Source: Senimuribacter sp049852125
GTDB lineage: Bacteria; Bacillota; Clostridia; Peptostreptococcales; Anaerovoracaceae
Reading direction: 5' to 3'
DNA: 64,000 nucleotides
NCBI RefSeq assembly: GCF_049852125.1
Contig: NZ_CP187532.1
Coordinates: forward strand, 1,922,001 to 1,986,000
The first letter of the stretch is position 1, and the number at the start of each line of letters is the position of its first letter. Under the pieces are notes generated by a model. It worked only from the letters and a program-made list of their open reading frames with translations, was not told the origin of the DNA and searched no databases. Position numbers and translations under genes: made by a program. Shown piece by piece: positions 41,492 to 50,259 of the stretch.

Positions 41492-42229
41492 TCACCTTCC
41501 ATAAGCTTTTTCCAGATTTTCTCGGCAAATAAAGTAAAGAACAATTCCTGTCGCGACCAGAAACAAATATTTTCCAATCACGAATAAAAAAGCGCTTGTT
41601 CCGCTTAATGCCAATAAATTCACCAGATATCCGCCGCCTAACAAAATTACGCTCATAAGCAATGCAGCGAAAACAATACAGGGAAAGTCCCCGATCTTTA
41701 CCGTCAGCCGTCCTGTAAATCTATGAATCAGGTTTTGCGCCAGCACCATATACATGCAGTAAGAAAATTGGATAATCATGATTCCTACAAAGCTTAAACC
41801 GGCTAAGATGCCCATCTGCACAGGCGTTAACCCTGATCCCACCTGTTTTTCTATGAGCTGAACAAAGAAAGTCTGATCTATAAAACTGTTTTCCCTAAAA
41901 AACAGAATGCCTGTTGGCAGTAAAAATGCTATCGCTAAAATCAATTCCCAGACTACCATGGCCAAAGCCTTTCCTATAAGCATATCTCTCGGCGATATAG
42001 GCAGCATTTGATAGATTTCAGCCCCTTCCCCATAAAGACTCCTTCCAAAGATCTTATGAAGCACCTTGTATCCGCAAACAATTATACCGATCATAGGTAT
42101 GAAATACAAAAACATGAACAGGATTGGTGAGAAAACTAACGTCAGTCCAAGCATAACCATCAGCACAGCCGATACTCTCATCTCATTCTTAATCATATCC
42201 ACATGCAAATTCAGTGATTTCTCAATCAT
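41492..42229 (-). CDS. ABC-2-type permease-like membrane protein (copy 1)
   Basis: A 245-residue protein with six likely membrane segments. The ATG at 42229 is chosen because AAGGCGG stands 9 nt upstream, and the N-terminus (MIEKSLNLHVDMIKNEMR) then aligns with that of copy 2. It overlaps the WG-repeat gene by 8 bases. Likely forms the membrane pore with copy 2 and the ATPase encoded upstream. Substrate unknown. Confidence 0.7.
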   Translation of the reverse strand: MIEKSLNLHVDMIKNEMRVSAVLMVMLGLTLVFSPILFMFLYFIPMIGIIVCGYKVLHKIFGRSLYGEGAEIYQMLPISPRDMLIGKALAMVVWELILAIAFLLPTGILFFRENSFIDQTFFVQLIEKQVGSGLTPVQMGILAGLSFVGIMIIQFSYCMYMVLAQNLIHRFTGRLTVKIGDFPCIVFAALLMSVILLGGGYLVNLLALSGTSAFLFVIGKYLFLVATGIVLYFICRENLEKAYGR

Positions 42230-43484
42230 ACATCTCACCCGCCTTCATGATGCCGGTCTTACCATCAATCTTCATTAGAATCATATCAGCTCCTGCGAAT
42301 TCAATGAAATCAAAAACCGGTTCTATAATCCAGTCTCCCTCATCATCGATAATACCAAACTTCTTTCCGTCAAAGTATACCGCTGATCCATCTCTGTACC
42401 AGCAACCCGAAACATCATAATTATTTTCAAAATCATAGTAGGACATATCTTCGAAAAGGCTTTCGTCCAAAGGAACTGTCAGTGTCTTCTCAAAGAGCCT
42501 CCGGCCTTCCTTATCAATAACATGGACCTTATCCTTTTCCCAGATCATCGCTTTTCCTTCTGAAAATTTCCCGCCATATAGAACACTCGTCAATCTGATC
42601 CTTATTTTGCCGTTACGGTCAATATATCCGCTGCATTCCTTACCGTTTTCCGTCCACTTGGCATAACACAATCCCTCACTGAATCGATTGACCCATTTAT
42701 ATGAAACCTCCTCGCTTATCAGATCAAAATTCTCATCCATTAAAAAATACTGATCATTTCCAGCATCGTCGTAACAACTGAACGCATACCGTTTCTCTCC
42801 CAGACCGAAAATATGCTGGCCGTTTCGCTCATCTTCTAATTCCTTTACAATTTCCCCTTTCTCCGCGTCAAAGATGCGCTGTGGATTTGCATACGTCCGT
42901 AATCTTAAGAAAAAATATTTCCCTCGAATTTGCTCTACCTCAGAATACCACTCTGGCCATTTATCTGATTCTTCGGTATCATAAAGAATATTCCCCTTGC
43001 TGTCGATAGGCGCCTCTATTTTTTGCTTACTATTCTTAGTTTCAGTCTCTACCACTGCATATCCGTCCTGAAACTCATGAGCAGTCACAAACCTGGCCGG
43101 AATTTTCACGTTGCCCTGATAGTCTACATATCCCTGCTTTCCGTCTGCATCCTGATAAACCAGCATTCCACCGCCAACGCTGTCCAGGATTTGCATATCT
43201 TCCCGCAACCTTTTTAAAAGCTTACCACGACAATTTATCAATACCTGACGGCCATCCTTAGTCTGCCCTAGGAAAACCTTTTCGTCTTCATCTACCATAG
43301 TCAGCCATCCGTAAGTATCCCCCAAAGGCAGATACCACTTCTGATTTTCCAGCTGCTTTATAACAGCTTCTTTAATTTTTGTCTGTTCTTCGCGTTCAAT
43401 TGCCGCAGTGTAAGTCATAAGACCTGCTCCCACACTGCAGATAATAACTGTCAGGCAAAGCAGTCCATATCCCAATCGTCTCAA
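42222..43484 (-). CDS. WG-repeat protein with N-terminal membrane anchor (copy 1)
   Basis: A 420-residue protein with a membrane segment at the N-terminus (GLLCLTVIICSVGAGLMTYTA) and WG-type repeats along the rest (QGYVDYQGNVKIP, SGYIDRNGKIRIRL, HVIDKEGRRLFEK, FGIIDDEGDWIIEPVFDFI). Its architecture and last repeat correspond to those of the copy at 40193-41458. WG repeats commonly form beta-hairpin arrays on the cell surface. Role within the ABC cluster is unknown. Confidence 0.75.
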   Translation of the reverse strand: MRRLGYGLLCLTVIICSVGAGLMTYTAAIEREEQTKIKEAVIKQLENQKWYLPLGDTYGWLTMVDEDEKVFLGQTKDGRQVLINCRGKLLKRLREDMQILDSVGGGMLVYQDADGKQGYVDYQGNVKIPARFVTAHEFQDGYAVVETETKNSKQKIEAPIDSKGNILYDTEESDKWPEWYSEVEQIRGKYFFLRLRTYANPQRIFDAEKGEIVKELEDERNGQHIFGLGEKRYAFSCYDDAGNDQYFLMDENFDLISEEVSYKWVNRFSEGLCYAKWTENGKECSGYIDRNGKIRIRLTSVLYGGKFSEGKAMIWEKDKVHVIDKEGRRLFEKTLTVPLDESLFEDMSYYDFENNYDVSGCWYRDGSAVYFDGKKFGIIDDEGDWIIEPVFDFIEFAGADMILMKIDGKTGIMKAGEMYD

Positions 43485-43495
43485 ACCTGCACCTC

Positions 43496-44218
43496 CTAAA
43501 AGATCTCTTTCATAGCTTCTTCCAGATTGCTTCCATAGTTTTCCCGTACAGCATCACATGACTCATGCATCACCACTTGACCTTCTCGCAATACCACCAC
43601 AGAATCAAACAAACGCTCGATCTCTGAAATTAAATGCGTCGCCACCAAAATTGTCCCTTTTGAATCAAAGTTTTCCAATATTACATCTAAAACGCTGTCT
43701 CGCGCTTTAGCGTCCACCCCGCCCAAAGGTTCATCCAACAAATACAGTCTGGCTTTACGACTCATAGCAAAGCTGATCTGCACTTTGTCGATCATCCCCT
43801 TTGACATCTCACGAAACGGCGTTTGCATCCCAATTTCAAAGGCGTCCATCAACCGTTTAAACTGCAGTTGATCAAAATCATCAAAGAACGTTCTGTAGAT
43901 CTCCTTGATTTCTTCCGCTGTGCGCTTCAGAGAAAACGCCGGCCGATCCGGCAAATAAGACACTTTTGCCTTGCTTTCCGCGCCGGGACGCTGACCGTCG
44001 ATCAAAACCTCTCCGTCATAATTCGTATATAATCCCGCCAGAATTTTCAACAATGTTGTTTTTCCACTTCCATTCGCACCAAGCAGTCCTATAATACGTC
44101 CCTCCGGAATCTTTACATTAACGTCTTTTAACGCTGTCACACTTCCAAAGGCCTTGCAAAGGCCGCAAATTTGTACGATAGGCGGGTTTTCTACCAGTTT
44201 CAGTTCCCTTTCTTTCAT
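43496..44218 (-). CDS. ABC transporter ATP-binding protein
   Basis: A 240-residue ATPase. Walker A is GANGSGKTTLLKI, the Q-loop is in VSYLPDRPAF, and a signature-like FREMSKGMIDKVQIS replaces the standard LSGGQ, with Walker B YLLDEPLGGVD and the switch His in ATHLISE. The LSGGQ variant is usual in the YtrB/exporter group. It likely powers the two permeases encoded downstream. Controlled by the upstream GntR gene 11 bases away. Confidence 0.92.
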   Translation of the reverse strand: MKERELKLVENPPIVQICGLCKAFGSVTALKDVNVKIPEGRIIGLLGANGSGKTTLLKILAGLYTNYDGEVLIDGQRPGAESKAKVSYLPDRPAFSLKRTAEEIKEIYRTFFDDFDQLQFKRLMDAFEIGMQTPFREMSKGMIDKVQISFAMSRKARLYLLDEPLGGVDAKARDSVLDVILENFDSKGTILVATHLISEIERLFDSVVVLREGQVVMHESCDAVRENYGSNLEEAMKEIF

Positions 44219-44229
44219 GATTTTCCCCT

Positions 44230-44616
44230 TTATACCGCTGTATCTGCGTCAGCATCCTCTACTTCAGCCTCTCGAAAAAAAACTTCAATCTGTTCTCTGG
44301 TAAATCCCAGCTCCTTCATTTTTTGCAAAAATTCTCCTACAATTTTCTGTGCCGCATCCCTGCGAACGGTATCAATTACCGCTCTGTTGTGGGTTACGAA
44401 ACGGCCGCTGGTTCTCTCCGAGATCAGTAATCCCTCTCTCTCAAGCTCCGATAACGCCCGCTGCATGGTATTGGGATTCACACCGAAGTCCTCTGCAAGC
44501 TCCCGCACTGTAGCCACCTTAGCTCCAGGCCGCAGCTCACCCGAAACGATGGCTGCTCGAATTCTGTCCATAATCTGCATGTAGATAGGAAGATTCTCAT
44601 TCAAAGCTTTATCCAT
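44230..44616 (-). CDS. GntR-family regulator (YtrA type)
   Basis: A 128-residue protein. GGAGGC precedes the ATG at 44616. The winged helix is at about 10-75 (IYMQIMDRIRAAIVSGELRPGAKVATVRELAEDF, then NPNTMQRALSELEREGL), with a short C-terminal helical dimerisation tail, as in the YtrA subfamily. Such proteins typically sit first in an operon for an ABC exporter and respond to cell-wall stress. The tail length and position fit that role here. Confidence 0.92.
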   Translation of the reverse strand: MDKALNENLPIYMQIMDRIRAAIVSGELRPGAKVATVRELAEDFGVNPNTMQRALSELEREGLLISERTSGRFVTHNRAVIDTVRRDAAQKIVGEFLQKMKELGFTREQIEVFFREAEVEDADADTAV

Positions 44617-44718
44617 CAATAGCCTCCTTTCTCCTTTCGTACTATTGTACTATCTACTTAATACAATAATGCAAGTTTGCATATTTGTCAAGCAAAAATT
44701 TATTTATGTCTGCCCATG

Positions 44719-44758
44719 AAAAAACTGTACCCATATTTCCTACAGGTACAGTTTTGTT
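44719..44758 (-). terminator. Terminator after the lipoprotein gene
   Basis: AAAACTGTACC and GGTACAGTTTT are 11-bp arms with a 13-base loop, with a T-run on the minus strand. Confidence 0.8.
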
Positions 44759-44760
44759 TT

Positions 44761-45756
44761 TTATTTCTTCCACACGTAGCTATACCAGCTTCCGTCTATA
44801 TAGATATACACTGTGCACTTGCCTTTTCCCGCTTCCTTCGGCAGGTTCGCAATAGCATACGTCATACGTGTTTCGTTTTTTCCAATTGTTTCGCCGGTTT
44901 TAATGTTGGCTCGGTTCTTATCGTCAGCAGCTACGCCGCCGATGTATTCCTCTCCATCCTCTGTAACCACAGTAACGCCATAGAAAGAATCCGCGTCACG
45001 CTTTTTTCCTGAAAGATTCTTAACCTTTAAATCCAGTACCAACAGCTTTTCTCCGCTGTCACGCGCGGAAAAATATTGATAAAAGTATCCCGGATTTTTC
45101 GGCTCAATTTTCTTTGTAAAGCGTTCCTTTTCCAGGGTAATTGAACCAAAACCCTTTACTTTAACCGTCTTATTTCTGACCAGTTCCTTGCAGACCGCCA
45201 GCCTTTTCGTGGTATCCACCGGTAAGCTGTAGTTGTACTCCGGATTATCATCATTCTCTGCAAATGACAACTGAAGCGTCGATTCAGGACTGACAGCATC
45301 CTCATCTATCTCTGTAATCAAATAGAGATGAATCGTCTTGCCTGCGCCAACCTTCGCTGACCGTTCCAGCTTACTTCCGTTTTCTGTGACAGCTGCCAGA
45401 ATTGTATTTCCATAGGTTTCCTCGCCTATGACCATTTGAAATCGGCAGATATCCTTAATTTCCATCTTTTCATCTGTCAGATTTTTGACCGTGGCCTCTA
45501 AAACGGCGTAAACCTTTCCCCCGTCAGATTCCCAGCCCATGGCATAGCTGCCGGAAAGCGGCGGATAAACTTTTTTTGACACCATTAGATTTATAGGTGT
45601 AATCTCTACTCTTTCCAATGCAGTGGTTGATTCACCCATCGTCATAGCAACGTCTTTGTCTCCACAACCGCTGACAAAGAGCATTAAAAACAGAATCATC
45701 ACGACTGTCAGACTCAGCGTAAATCTTCTCTTGTTCCATTCTTTCTTTCTCATCAT
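44761..45756 (-). CDS. Lipoprotein with two DUF4352-like domains
   Basis: A 331-residue exported protein. The signal peptide ends in LFVSGCGDK, a lipobox (VSGC). Two repeats of a beta-sandwich are suggested: the first at about 80-170 (YAVLEATVKNLTDEKMEIKD), the second at about 235-325 (LLVLDLKVKNLSGKKRDADS), each having the xVxNLxxxK motif of the Telokin-like DUF4352 domain. Such proteins are surface-exposed and of unknown function. It is a single gene with its own terminator. Confidence 0.75.
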   Translation of the reverse strand: MMRKKEWNKRRFTLSLTVVMILFLMLFVSGCGDKDVAMTMGESTTALERVEITPINLMVSKKVYPPLSGSYAMGWESDGGKVYAVLEATVKNLTDEKMEIKDICRFQMVIGEETYGNTILAAVTENGSKLERSAKVGAGKTIHLYLITEIDEDAVSPESTLQLSFAENDDNPEYNYSLPVDTTKRLAVCKELVRNKTVKVKGFGSITLEKERFTKKIEPKNPGYFYQYFSARDSGEKLLVLDLKVKNLSGKKRDADSFYGVTVVTEDGEEYIGGVAADDKNRANIKTGETIGKNETRMTYAIANLPKEAGKGKCTVYIYIDGSWYSYVWKK

Positions 45757-45766
45757 GCTGCCTCAA

Positions 45767-46594
45767 TTATTCTTCTGTCAATGCAGCAGCCAGTCGATCC
45801 ATCTCAGGACTCTGAACATGCTCAATTCGTCCTTCGTCACAAGCCTTTGCCACCTGACTGTCCATAGGCAGTTTTTCTACGCAGGTAATCGCGTATTTCG
45901 CCGCAATCTCATCAATATGACTTTCTCCAAAGATCTTATGCTCCTTGCCGCAGTCAGGACATTTGAAATACGACATGTTCTCCACGATACCTAGTACAGG
46001 AATATCCATCAGATCCGCCATCTTTACAGCCTTTTCTACGATCATAGAAACCAGATCCTGTGGGGAAGTCACAATGATAATACCGTCTACAGGCAGCGTC
46101 TGATACACAGTAAGCGCCACGTCGCCTGTTCCAGGCGGCATGTCTACAAACATCACATCTACATCACCCCAGCAAACATCGCTCCAAAACTGCTGAACAA
46201 CGCCTCCCAGAATCGGTCCCCTCCATACAACCGGATCTGTTTCATTCTCCAAAAGAAGGTTGATAGACATCGCTTTAATTCCCGTGTCTGTTACTGCCGG
46301 CAAAAGCATTTCATCATTACCCATAGCCTTGCCTGTAATACCAAAGGCCTTCGGAATAGATGGGCCAGTGATATCAGCATCCAATACGGCAACGCTCTTG
46401 CCCTGTCGCTTCGCCGCAGCCGCCAGCATGGAAGTAACGGACGATTTCCCTACGCCGCCTTTTCCGCTGACAACACCGATTACCTTTCTTACCTCAGACA
46501 GATCATTCATCGGCGCTTTTTCAATACCAGGGTTTTCCTGTCTTTCGCTGCAGCTTGCACTGCAAGATCCACAATCATGATTACAATCACTCAT
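45767..46594 (-). CDS. mrp: Mrp/NBP35-type P-loop ATPase
   Basis: A 275-residue protein. An N-terminal Cys cluster (CNHDCGSCSASC) is followed by GKGGVGKSSV (deviant Walker A), DADITGPSIPK, and MPPGTGD. A C-terminal CPDCGKEH is the CxxC pair that bridges an Fe-S cluster in the dimer. It acts as an Fe-S cluster carrier/scaffold. The gene next upstream encodes a ferredoxin-type protein, a sensible partner. Confidence 0.93.
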   Translation of the reverse strand: MSDCNHDCGSCSASCSERQENPGIEKAPMNDLSEVRKVIGVVSGKGGVGKSSVTSMLAAAAKRQGKSVAVLDADITGPSIPKAFGITGKAMGNDEMLLPAVTDTGIKAMSINLLLENETDPVVWRGPILGGVVQQFWSDVCWGDVDVMFVDMPPGTGDVALTVYQTLPVDGIIIVTSPQDLVSMIVEKAVKMADLMDIPVLGIVENMSYFKCPDCGKEHKIFGESHIDEIAAKYAITCVEKLPMDSQVAKACDEGRIEHVQSPEMDRLAAALTEE

Positions 46595-46625
46595 AACAAT
46601 TTTTCTCCTTTTTATTATTTAAGTA

Positions 46626-47063
46626 TTAAGCGTAGAATGGACATGAACCACATTCCGGTCTCCTCGGATGATCCGGATCGCAATAAAGTGGAAAAATTCG
46701 CAGATCGTGACTCAACTTATCTCCCATTAGAGATTTCAAGGCTGCGATCTGACAAAGCGTTCCCGCAAACTCTGTTACAGTTCCGGCTTTTATCTTCCGC
46801 ATGGTCTCACGATAAACCTGAGGCATATCACGTTCATAAAACGCGTCTTTATATTCATAAAACTGTTCAAATTCAGGCAATTCTACTGGGTTGTACACCG
46901 GACAATAGAGGATACAATTATTGCATTTCTGACATCCGTCCTCATTCACTGACGGATACTTATATCCTTCTTCCGTTTGCTCCATTTTCACGCAGGCATG
47001 TTTGCACCCTACAACACAGGCAGAACAGCCATTACAATTTTTCACTCTGTCTGTCAGCTGCAT
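46626..47063 (-). CDS. 4Fe-4S ferredoxin-type protein, short FrhB-like
   Basis: A 145-residue protein. The start at 47063 (MQLTDRV) follows GGAGG. Two [4Fe-4S] motifs are clear: CNGCSACVVGCKHAC and CQKCNNCILYCPVY. The rest resembles only the start of the FrhB/F420-hydrogenase beta family (a TEFAGTLCQIAALKSLMGDK motif), but the protein stops about 200 residues short and ends CGSCPFYA. It may be a truncated member or a small electron carrier. It precedes the Mrp gene. Confidence 0.75.
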   Translation of the reverse strand: MQLTDRVKNCNGCSACVVGCKHACVKMEQTEEGYKYPSVNEDGCQKCNNCILYCPVYNPVELPEFEQFYEYKDAFYERDMPQVYRETMRKIKAGTVTEFAGTLCQIAALKSLMGDKLSHDLRIFPLYCDPDHPRRPECGSCPFYA

Positions 47064-47088
47064 CCCGCACCTCCTCTCCAATAACGTG

Positions 47089-47332
47089 TGTAGACATTAT
47101 ACCATAAGCGCTAACCTCTGTCTTCGCCTCCCGGCTCGCCACTCGCTAAGCGCTCTGGGTATCTGTTACACATCGGCTCTGTCTTCGCTTTCAGCTCGTC
47201 AGTCGCCGTGTGTAGACATTATACCATGACGATTCCTCTGAACATAGAATCGCAAGTCATGGTTCAATGAACGCATCCCTGCGGCAACGCCGTTTCAATC
47301 GTTCGCGTTCATTATACCACAATAAGGGGGAA
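47089..47332. repeat. Degenerate tandem duplication with repeated TGGTATAAT elements
   Basis: TGTGTAGACATTATACCAT occurs at about 47089 and again at about 47209, and CTCTGTCTTCGC twice between them. On the minus strand each copy reads ATGGTATAATG, an extended -10 box, and a third such box lies near 47312-47323. The copies lie 26 to 260 bp before the ferredoxin gene and could provide multiple promoters. No open frame is credible here. Confidence 0.6.
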
Positions 47333-47364
47333 AATAAAAGTTGTAGTAAATTTTCAAAAAAATC

Positions 47365-47393
47365 TTGCTTTTTTTACTGTTCTGTAATATAAT
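47365..47393 (+). promoter_or_regulatory. Promoter of the structured RNA
   Basis: TTGCTT (47365-47370) and TATAAT (47388-47393) are exactly 17 bp apart. Predicted start near 47400. No coding gene follows on this strand before the terminator. Confidence 0.75.
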
Positions 47394-47399
47394 ACAGAC

Positions 47400-47706
47400 A
47401 AAGGAAGGATTAAAAAAGAGATAAAAATCTATAGAAAGGAAGCGAAAGGATATGTTGAACCGCTGTCAAGGACCAGGAGATATCTCAGCGGCAGAATTCT
47501 TTGCTTCGAAATCCGCATAGCAACGTCAGAGATCCAAGGAATAGACTTACGGTATGAGGGGAAAGACCCGCCGACAATGTACTGACAGGAATGCTTGAAA
47601 AGGATGGAGAAGCTTGTAGCAATTTTGCCGGTAATGTACACAATTCCATAGATCGTTATTACAGAATAAAGTTCGAGGCTGTCCGTTGAGACAGCCTCTG
47701 TTTTTT
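47400..47706 (+). ncRNA. Structured noncoding RNA, about 300 nt (raiA-like candidate)
   Basis: A good promoter, a gene-free 300-nt body and a strong terminator (GAGGCTGTC/GACAGCCTC, 47675-47698, then TTTTTT) define an independent transcript. The ends of the body pair: AUCUAU (47427-47432) with AUAGAU (47648-47653), extended by GGAA (47438-47441) with UUCC (47644-47647). Inside, CCGCUG (47460-47465) pairs with CAGCGG (47486-47491). This gives a closed, elaborate domain of about 230 nt. Size and layout suggest the clostridial raiA RNA class, but I cannot confirm the name by reading. It is neither 6S, tmRNA, SRP nor RNase P by their conserved motifs. Confidence 0.7.
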
Positions 47707-48577
47707 ATCTATCCATAGCGATTCCTATTCGCTCTCCCTGCATCACCCGAGTTTCATAACCCTCCCGGCTGTTTACAAGGATATCCTCATCGATCATAAC
47801 CTGATCCTTTTTCAAACACAAAATAACAGTAGATCCGCCAAAGGCAAAGTATCCCTTTTCCTCTCCCCGCAGAACAGCTGCCTTGCCATCTTCATGATTT
47901 ACGATCTTTCCCACCATCAGAGCGCCTACCTCAATCATCAGCAGCACACCAAAATGAACACTCTTTAAAATGGAAATACACCGGCTGTTTTCTTTATAAA
48001 CAGGATAACGCTGACAAGCTGCCGGATTTACTGTATGAAATACTCCGTCAATATAATGATTTTCACTCTTTTCTCCATCGTCTACATAGCAATAACGGTG
48101 ATAATCATCTACAGTCAGACGAAACAAAAGCAGCTGACCTCCGGCATATTTCGCCGCCAGCTTCTTACTGCGTGTCAGGCTTTCCATAGTATATTCCGTC
48201 CCCTTCACCATAAACCGGGCGCTTTCATCGATAGAATGTACTGTCAGCTTACTGTCGCAGGGTGCAATAAAGGCTTCCGGGGTTTGGTCCACCGGCCTGC
48301 TTTCCACCTTAATCTTTCTAGTGAAAAAGTCGTTATAAGAAGAAAAGCTTTGCTTTTCGTAATCGTCCAGACAGATACCCTTTGATCGTACAAAAGGGCC
48401 TACAGCCACTTTAGACACGCCTCTGTCAAGAAGCCAGCCGCCGGCTTTTGAGACGCCGGGGCGAATCAGCATTCTGACGATCGTCCGGCCTGTTCGGCTT
48501 CCGTAAAGTCTTTCAAGAAAACGGTCTTGTCCATCATCGCTGCCCAAAATACGACCTTCTCGATCCTTATATTCCAT
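47705..48577 (-). CDS. psd: Phosphatidylserine decarboxylase
   Basis: A 290-residue proenzyme. The cleavage and pyruvoyl site is GGSTVIL near residue 250. Also seen are FFTRKIKVESRP, PCDSKLTV and FRLTVDDYHRYCYVDDG with catalytic His, typical of the clostridial PSD-II group. It makes phosphatidylethanolamine from phosphatidylserine. It is 9 bases after pssA in the same operon, giving the two-step route from CDP-diacylglycerol. Confidence 0.95.
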   Translation of the reverse strand: MEYKDREGRILGSDDGQDRFLERLYGSRTGRTIVRMLIRPGVSKAGGWLLDRGVSKVAVGPFVRSKGICLDDYEKQSFSSYNDFFTRKIKVESRPVDQTPEAFIAPCDSKLTVHSIDESARFMVKGTEYTMESLTRSKKLAAKYAGGQLLLFRLTVDDYHRYCYVDDGEKSENHYIDGVFHTVNPAACQRYPVYKENSRCISILKSVHFGVLLMIEVGALMVGKIVNHEDGKAAVLRGEEKGYFAFGGSTVILCLKKDQVMIDEDILVNSREGYETRVMQGERIGIAMDR

Positions 48578-48586
48578 AAAGCCTCC

Positions 48587-49237
48587 TTAGATGACCAACG
48601 GACGGTTGAATCTGTAATGAGAGTAAACAAAAGTCACAATAATCGCTATAGCCACGATCGCTACCAATAGGGCCAAAACCTTATTGCTCGGTTTTTTCAT
48701 TTTGAAATCCGCGATGAACAATGTTCCGGTTCCAAACAGCATAACCAGCTGAATCAAATAAAACGCTTTGGGACCTACTGCAAAATTCAACAGAAATACC
48801 AACGGCAGGATCACTGCGATAGACGTAATCGGCAAGCCATGATAAACCTTTTCATGTTCCTCATCAGAAAAGAAGTTGTTCGTTTCTATTACGTTGAAAA
48901 ATGCCAATCGGATTACACCGCAAATGCAATAGAAACCAATTGCTAGCATACCAAGGCTACCCTTAACGCCCATGCAATAGCAGATTACTGCCGGAAATGC
49001 GCCGAAAGCTACCACATCGCACAGCGAATCCAACTGGATACCAAAGAGTTTCTCATCGTCAGTACGATCCTTCTTTCTCCGCGCGACTTTACCATCAAAC
49101 ATATCAAAGAAACCGGAGAGAGCCAGACAAAACACCGCCATCCGAAAATGTCCGCCGATAGCAAAGGTCATTCCGGTTATCGCCGACAACAGGCTCATGT
49201 ATGTAAGTATTACCGTATAATTATAAAATCCTATCAT
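48587..49237 (-). CDS. pssA: CDP-diacylglycerol--serine O-phosphatidyltransferase
   Basis: A 216-residue membrane protein. The CDP-alcohol phosphotransferase motif is DGKVARR...GIQLDSLCD, with the spacer a few residues longer than the standard form. About six membrane segments. It joins serine to CDP-diacylglycerol. Its start overlaps the stop of the flippase-like gene by 4 bases, so the operon is tightly coupled to psd. Confidence 0.93.
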   Translation of the reverse strand: MIGFYNYTVILTYMSLLSAITGMTFAIGGHFRMAVFCLALSGFFDMFDGKVARRKKDRTDDEKLFGIQLDSLCDVVAFGAFPAVICYCMGVKGSLGMLAIGFYCICGVIRLAFFNVIETNNFFSDEEHEKVYHGLPITSIAVILPLVFLLNFAVGPKAFYLIQLVMLFGTGTLFIADFKMKKPSNKVLALLVAIVAIAIIVTFVYSHYRFNRPLVI

Positions 49238-50259
49238 TCTTCTTTTCCTCTAAAAATAATAAAGTAGGCAGCGGCTGTAAAAACAGCGCTGATCAATAAT
49301 TGCGTATAAAAACTGATCCCTCTGCTGACGATCATAGCCGGCATCGTTAACGCAGCTCCGCATACCGGCAAAAAGATCATCTGAAACAGATGCTCGCTGA
49401 TACCCATGCCTCCCGGCAGCGGCAACATATCTACTGCCATGGAAATCATCGCCTGCAATATTACAATTTCAAGCATACTGATATGGCGAACCCCGAAGGA
49501 TAACAGCACTAAATAAGTAATCGAAAACAGGAAGATACGCTGAAGGAACGTAATTGCCAGCACGTTAAAAATGACTCTTTTATTAGCTGCAAAATACATA
49601 GAAGCTTTCCCGTAGCTTTCCATCGACCTTTCCAGTTTTCTCTCTAAAACAGCAATCTTCCGCTCACTGACAAAGCGTTTCAGAAGCCGGAAGCACCCCA
49701 TAACCAATCTCTTTGCCATCTGTGGGCAAAAAACTAACGCCAGCATAGCGCTGATACAAATCACGTTAAGAAAAATACCTAACCAAATCCACGCCATTGC
49801 CGGTCTGAGAAAATTCATAATCTGTGCAGGTCGGATAATCAGCACCAGCGCGCCAATTATGACCAATACCAGCTTATAAGTTATTGTAACGATAAGCAAT
49901 ACCAGCGTTGATAAATGGATGGGCAGTTTATCCTTTTTCATAAACAGGATCTGCACTGGTTGTCCTCCTGTAGCAGAAGGGGTCACCAGGCTGAAGAAAA
50001 ACCCCACAAAAGAGTACAGAAAACAGTGATCCAGCCTGACGGTCTGCTTCAAAGACCGCATCATATACCAAATAATAACTGATTCACTGAGGATGAAGGC
50101 TATCACCAGCGCGACACCTGCCAGCCAATAGTCAGAACGCGCCTGCCGCACATAGCCAAAAACCTGCGTCAAATTCTGATCCTTGAAAACATAATGTAAT
50201 GTTAAAACAAAGCAAATCAGCACAAATATACAGTTAAGCAATGTTTTCTTTTTCTTCAT
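49234..50259 (-). CDS. LPG synthase/flippase-like membrane protein
   Basis: A 341-residue protein with eight or so membrane segments of the lysylphosphatidylglycerol synthase transmembrane family (YbhN-like). The signature GGQPVQILFMKKDKLPI lies at about 100, and PLPGGMGISEHLF at about 290. Only the flippase-type domain is present, without the aminoacyl-transfer domain. It could move a lipid or export a glycolipid precursor. The start at 50259 is moderately supported and overlaps the upstream gene by 26 bases. Confidence 0.75.
   Translation of the reverse strand: MKKKKTLLNCIFVLICFVLTLHYVFKDQNLTQVFGYVRQARSDYWLAGVALVIAFILSESVIIWYMMRSLKQTVRLDHCFLYSFVGFFFSLVTPSATGGQPVQILFMKKDKLPIHLSTLVLLIVTITYKLVLVIIGALVLIIRPAQIMNFLRPAMAWIWLGIFLNVICISAMLALVFCPQMAKRLVMGCFRLLKRFVSERKIAVLERKLERSMESYGKASMYFAANKRVIFNVLAITFLQRIFLFSITYLVLLSFGVRHISMLEIVILQAMISMAVDMLPLPGGMGISEHLFQMIFLPVCGAALTMPAMIVSRGISFYTQLLISAVFTAAAYFIIFRGKEE

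Noticed and set aside
47429..47641. Minus-strand 70-residue frame over the structured RNA
   Set aside because: No ribosome binding site, odd composition, and the plus strand here has a promoter, paired ends and a terminator that describe an RNA gene.
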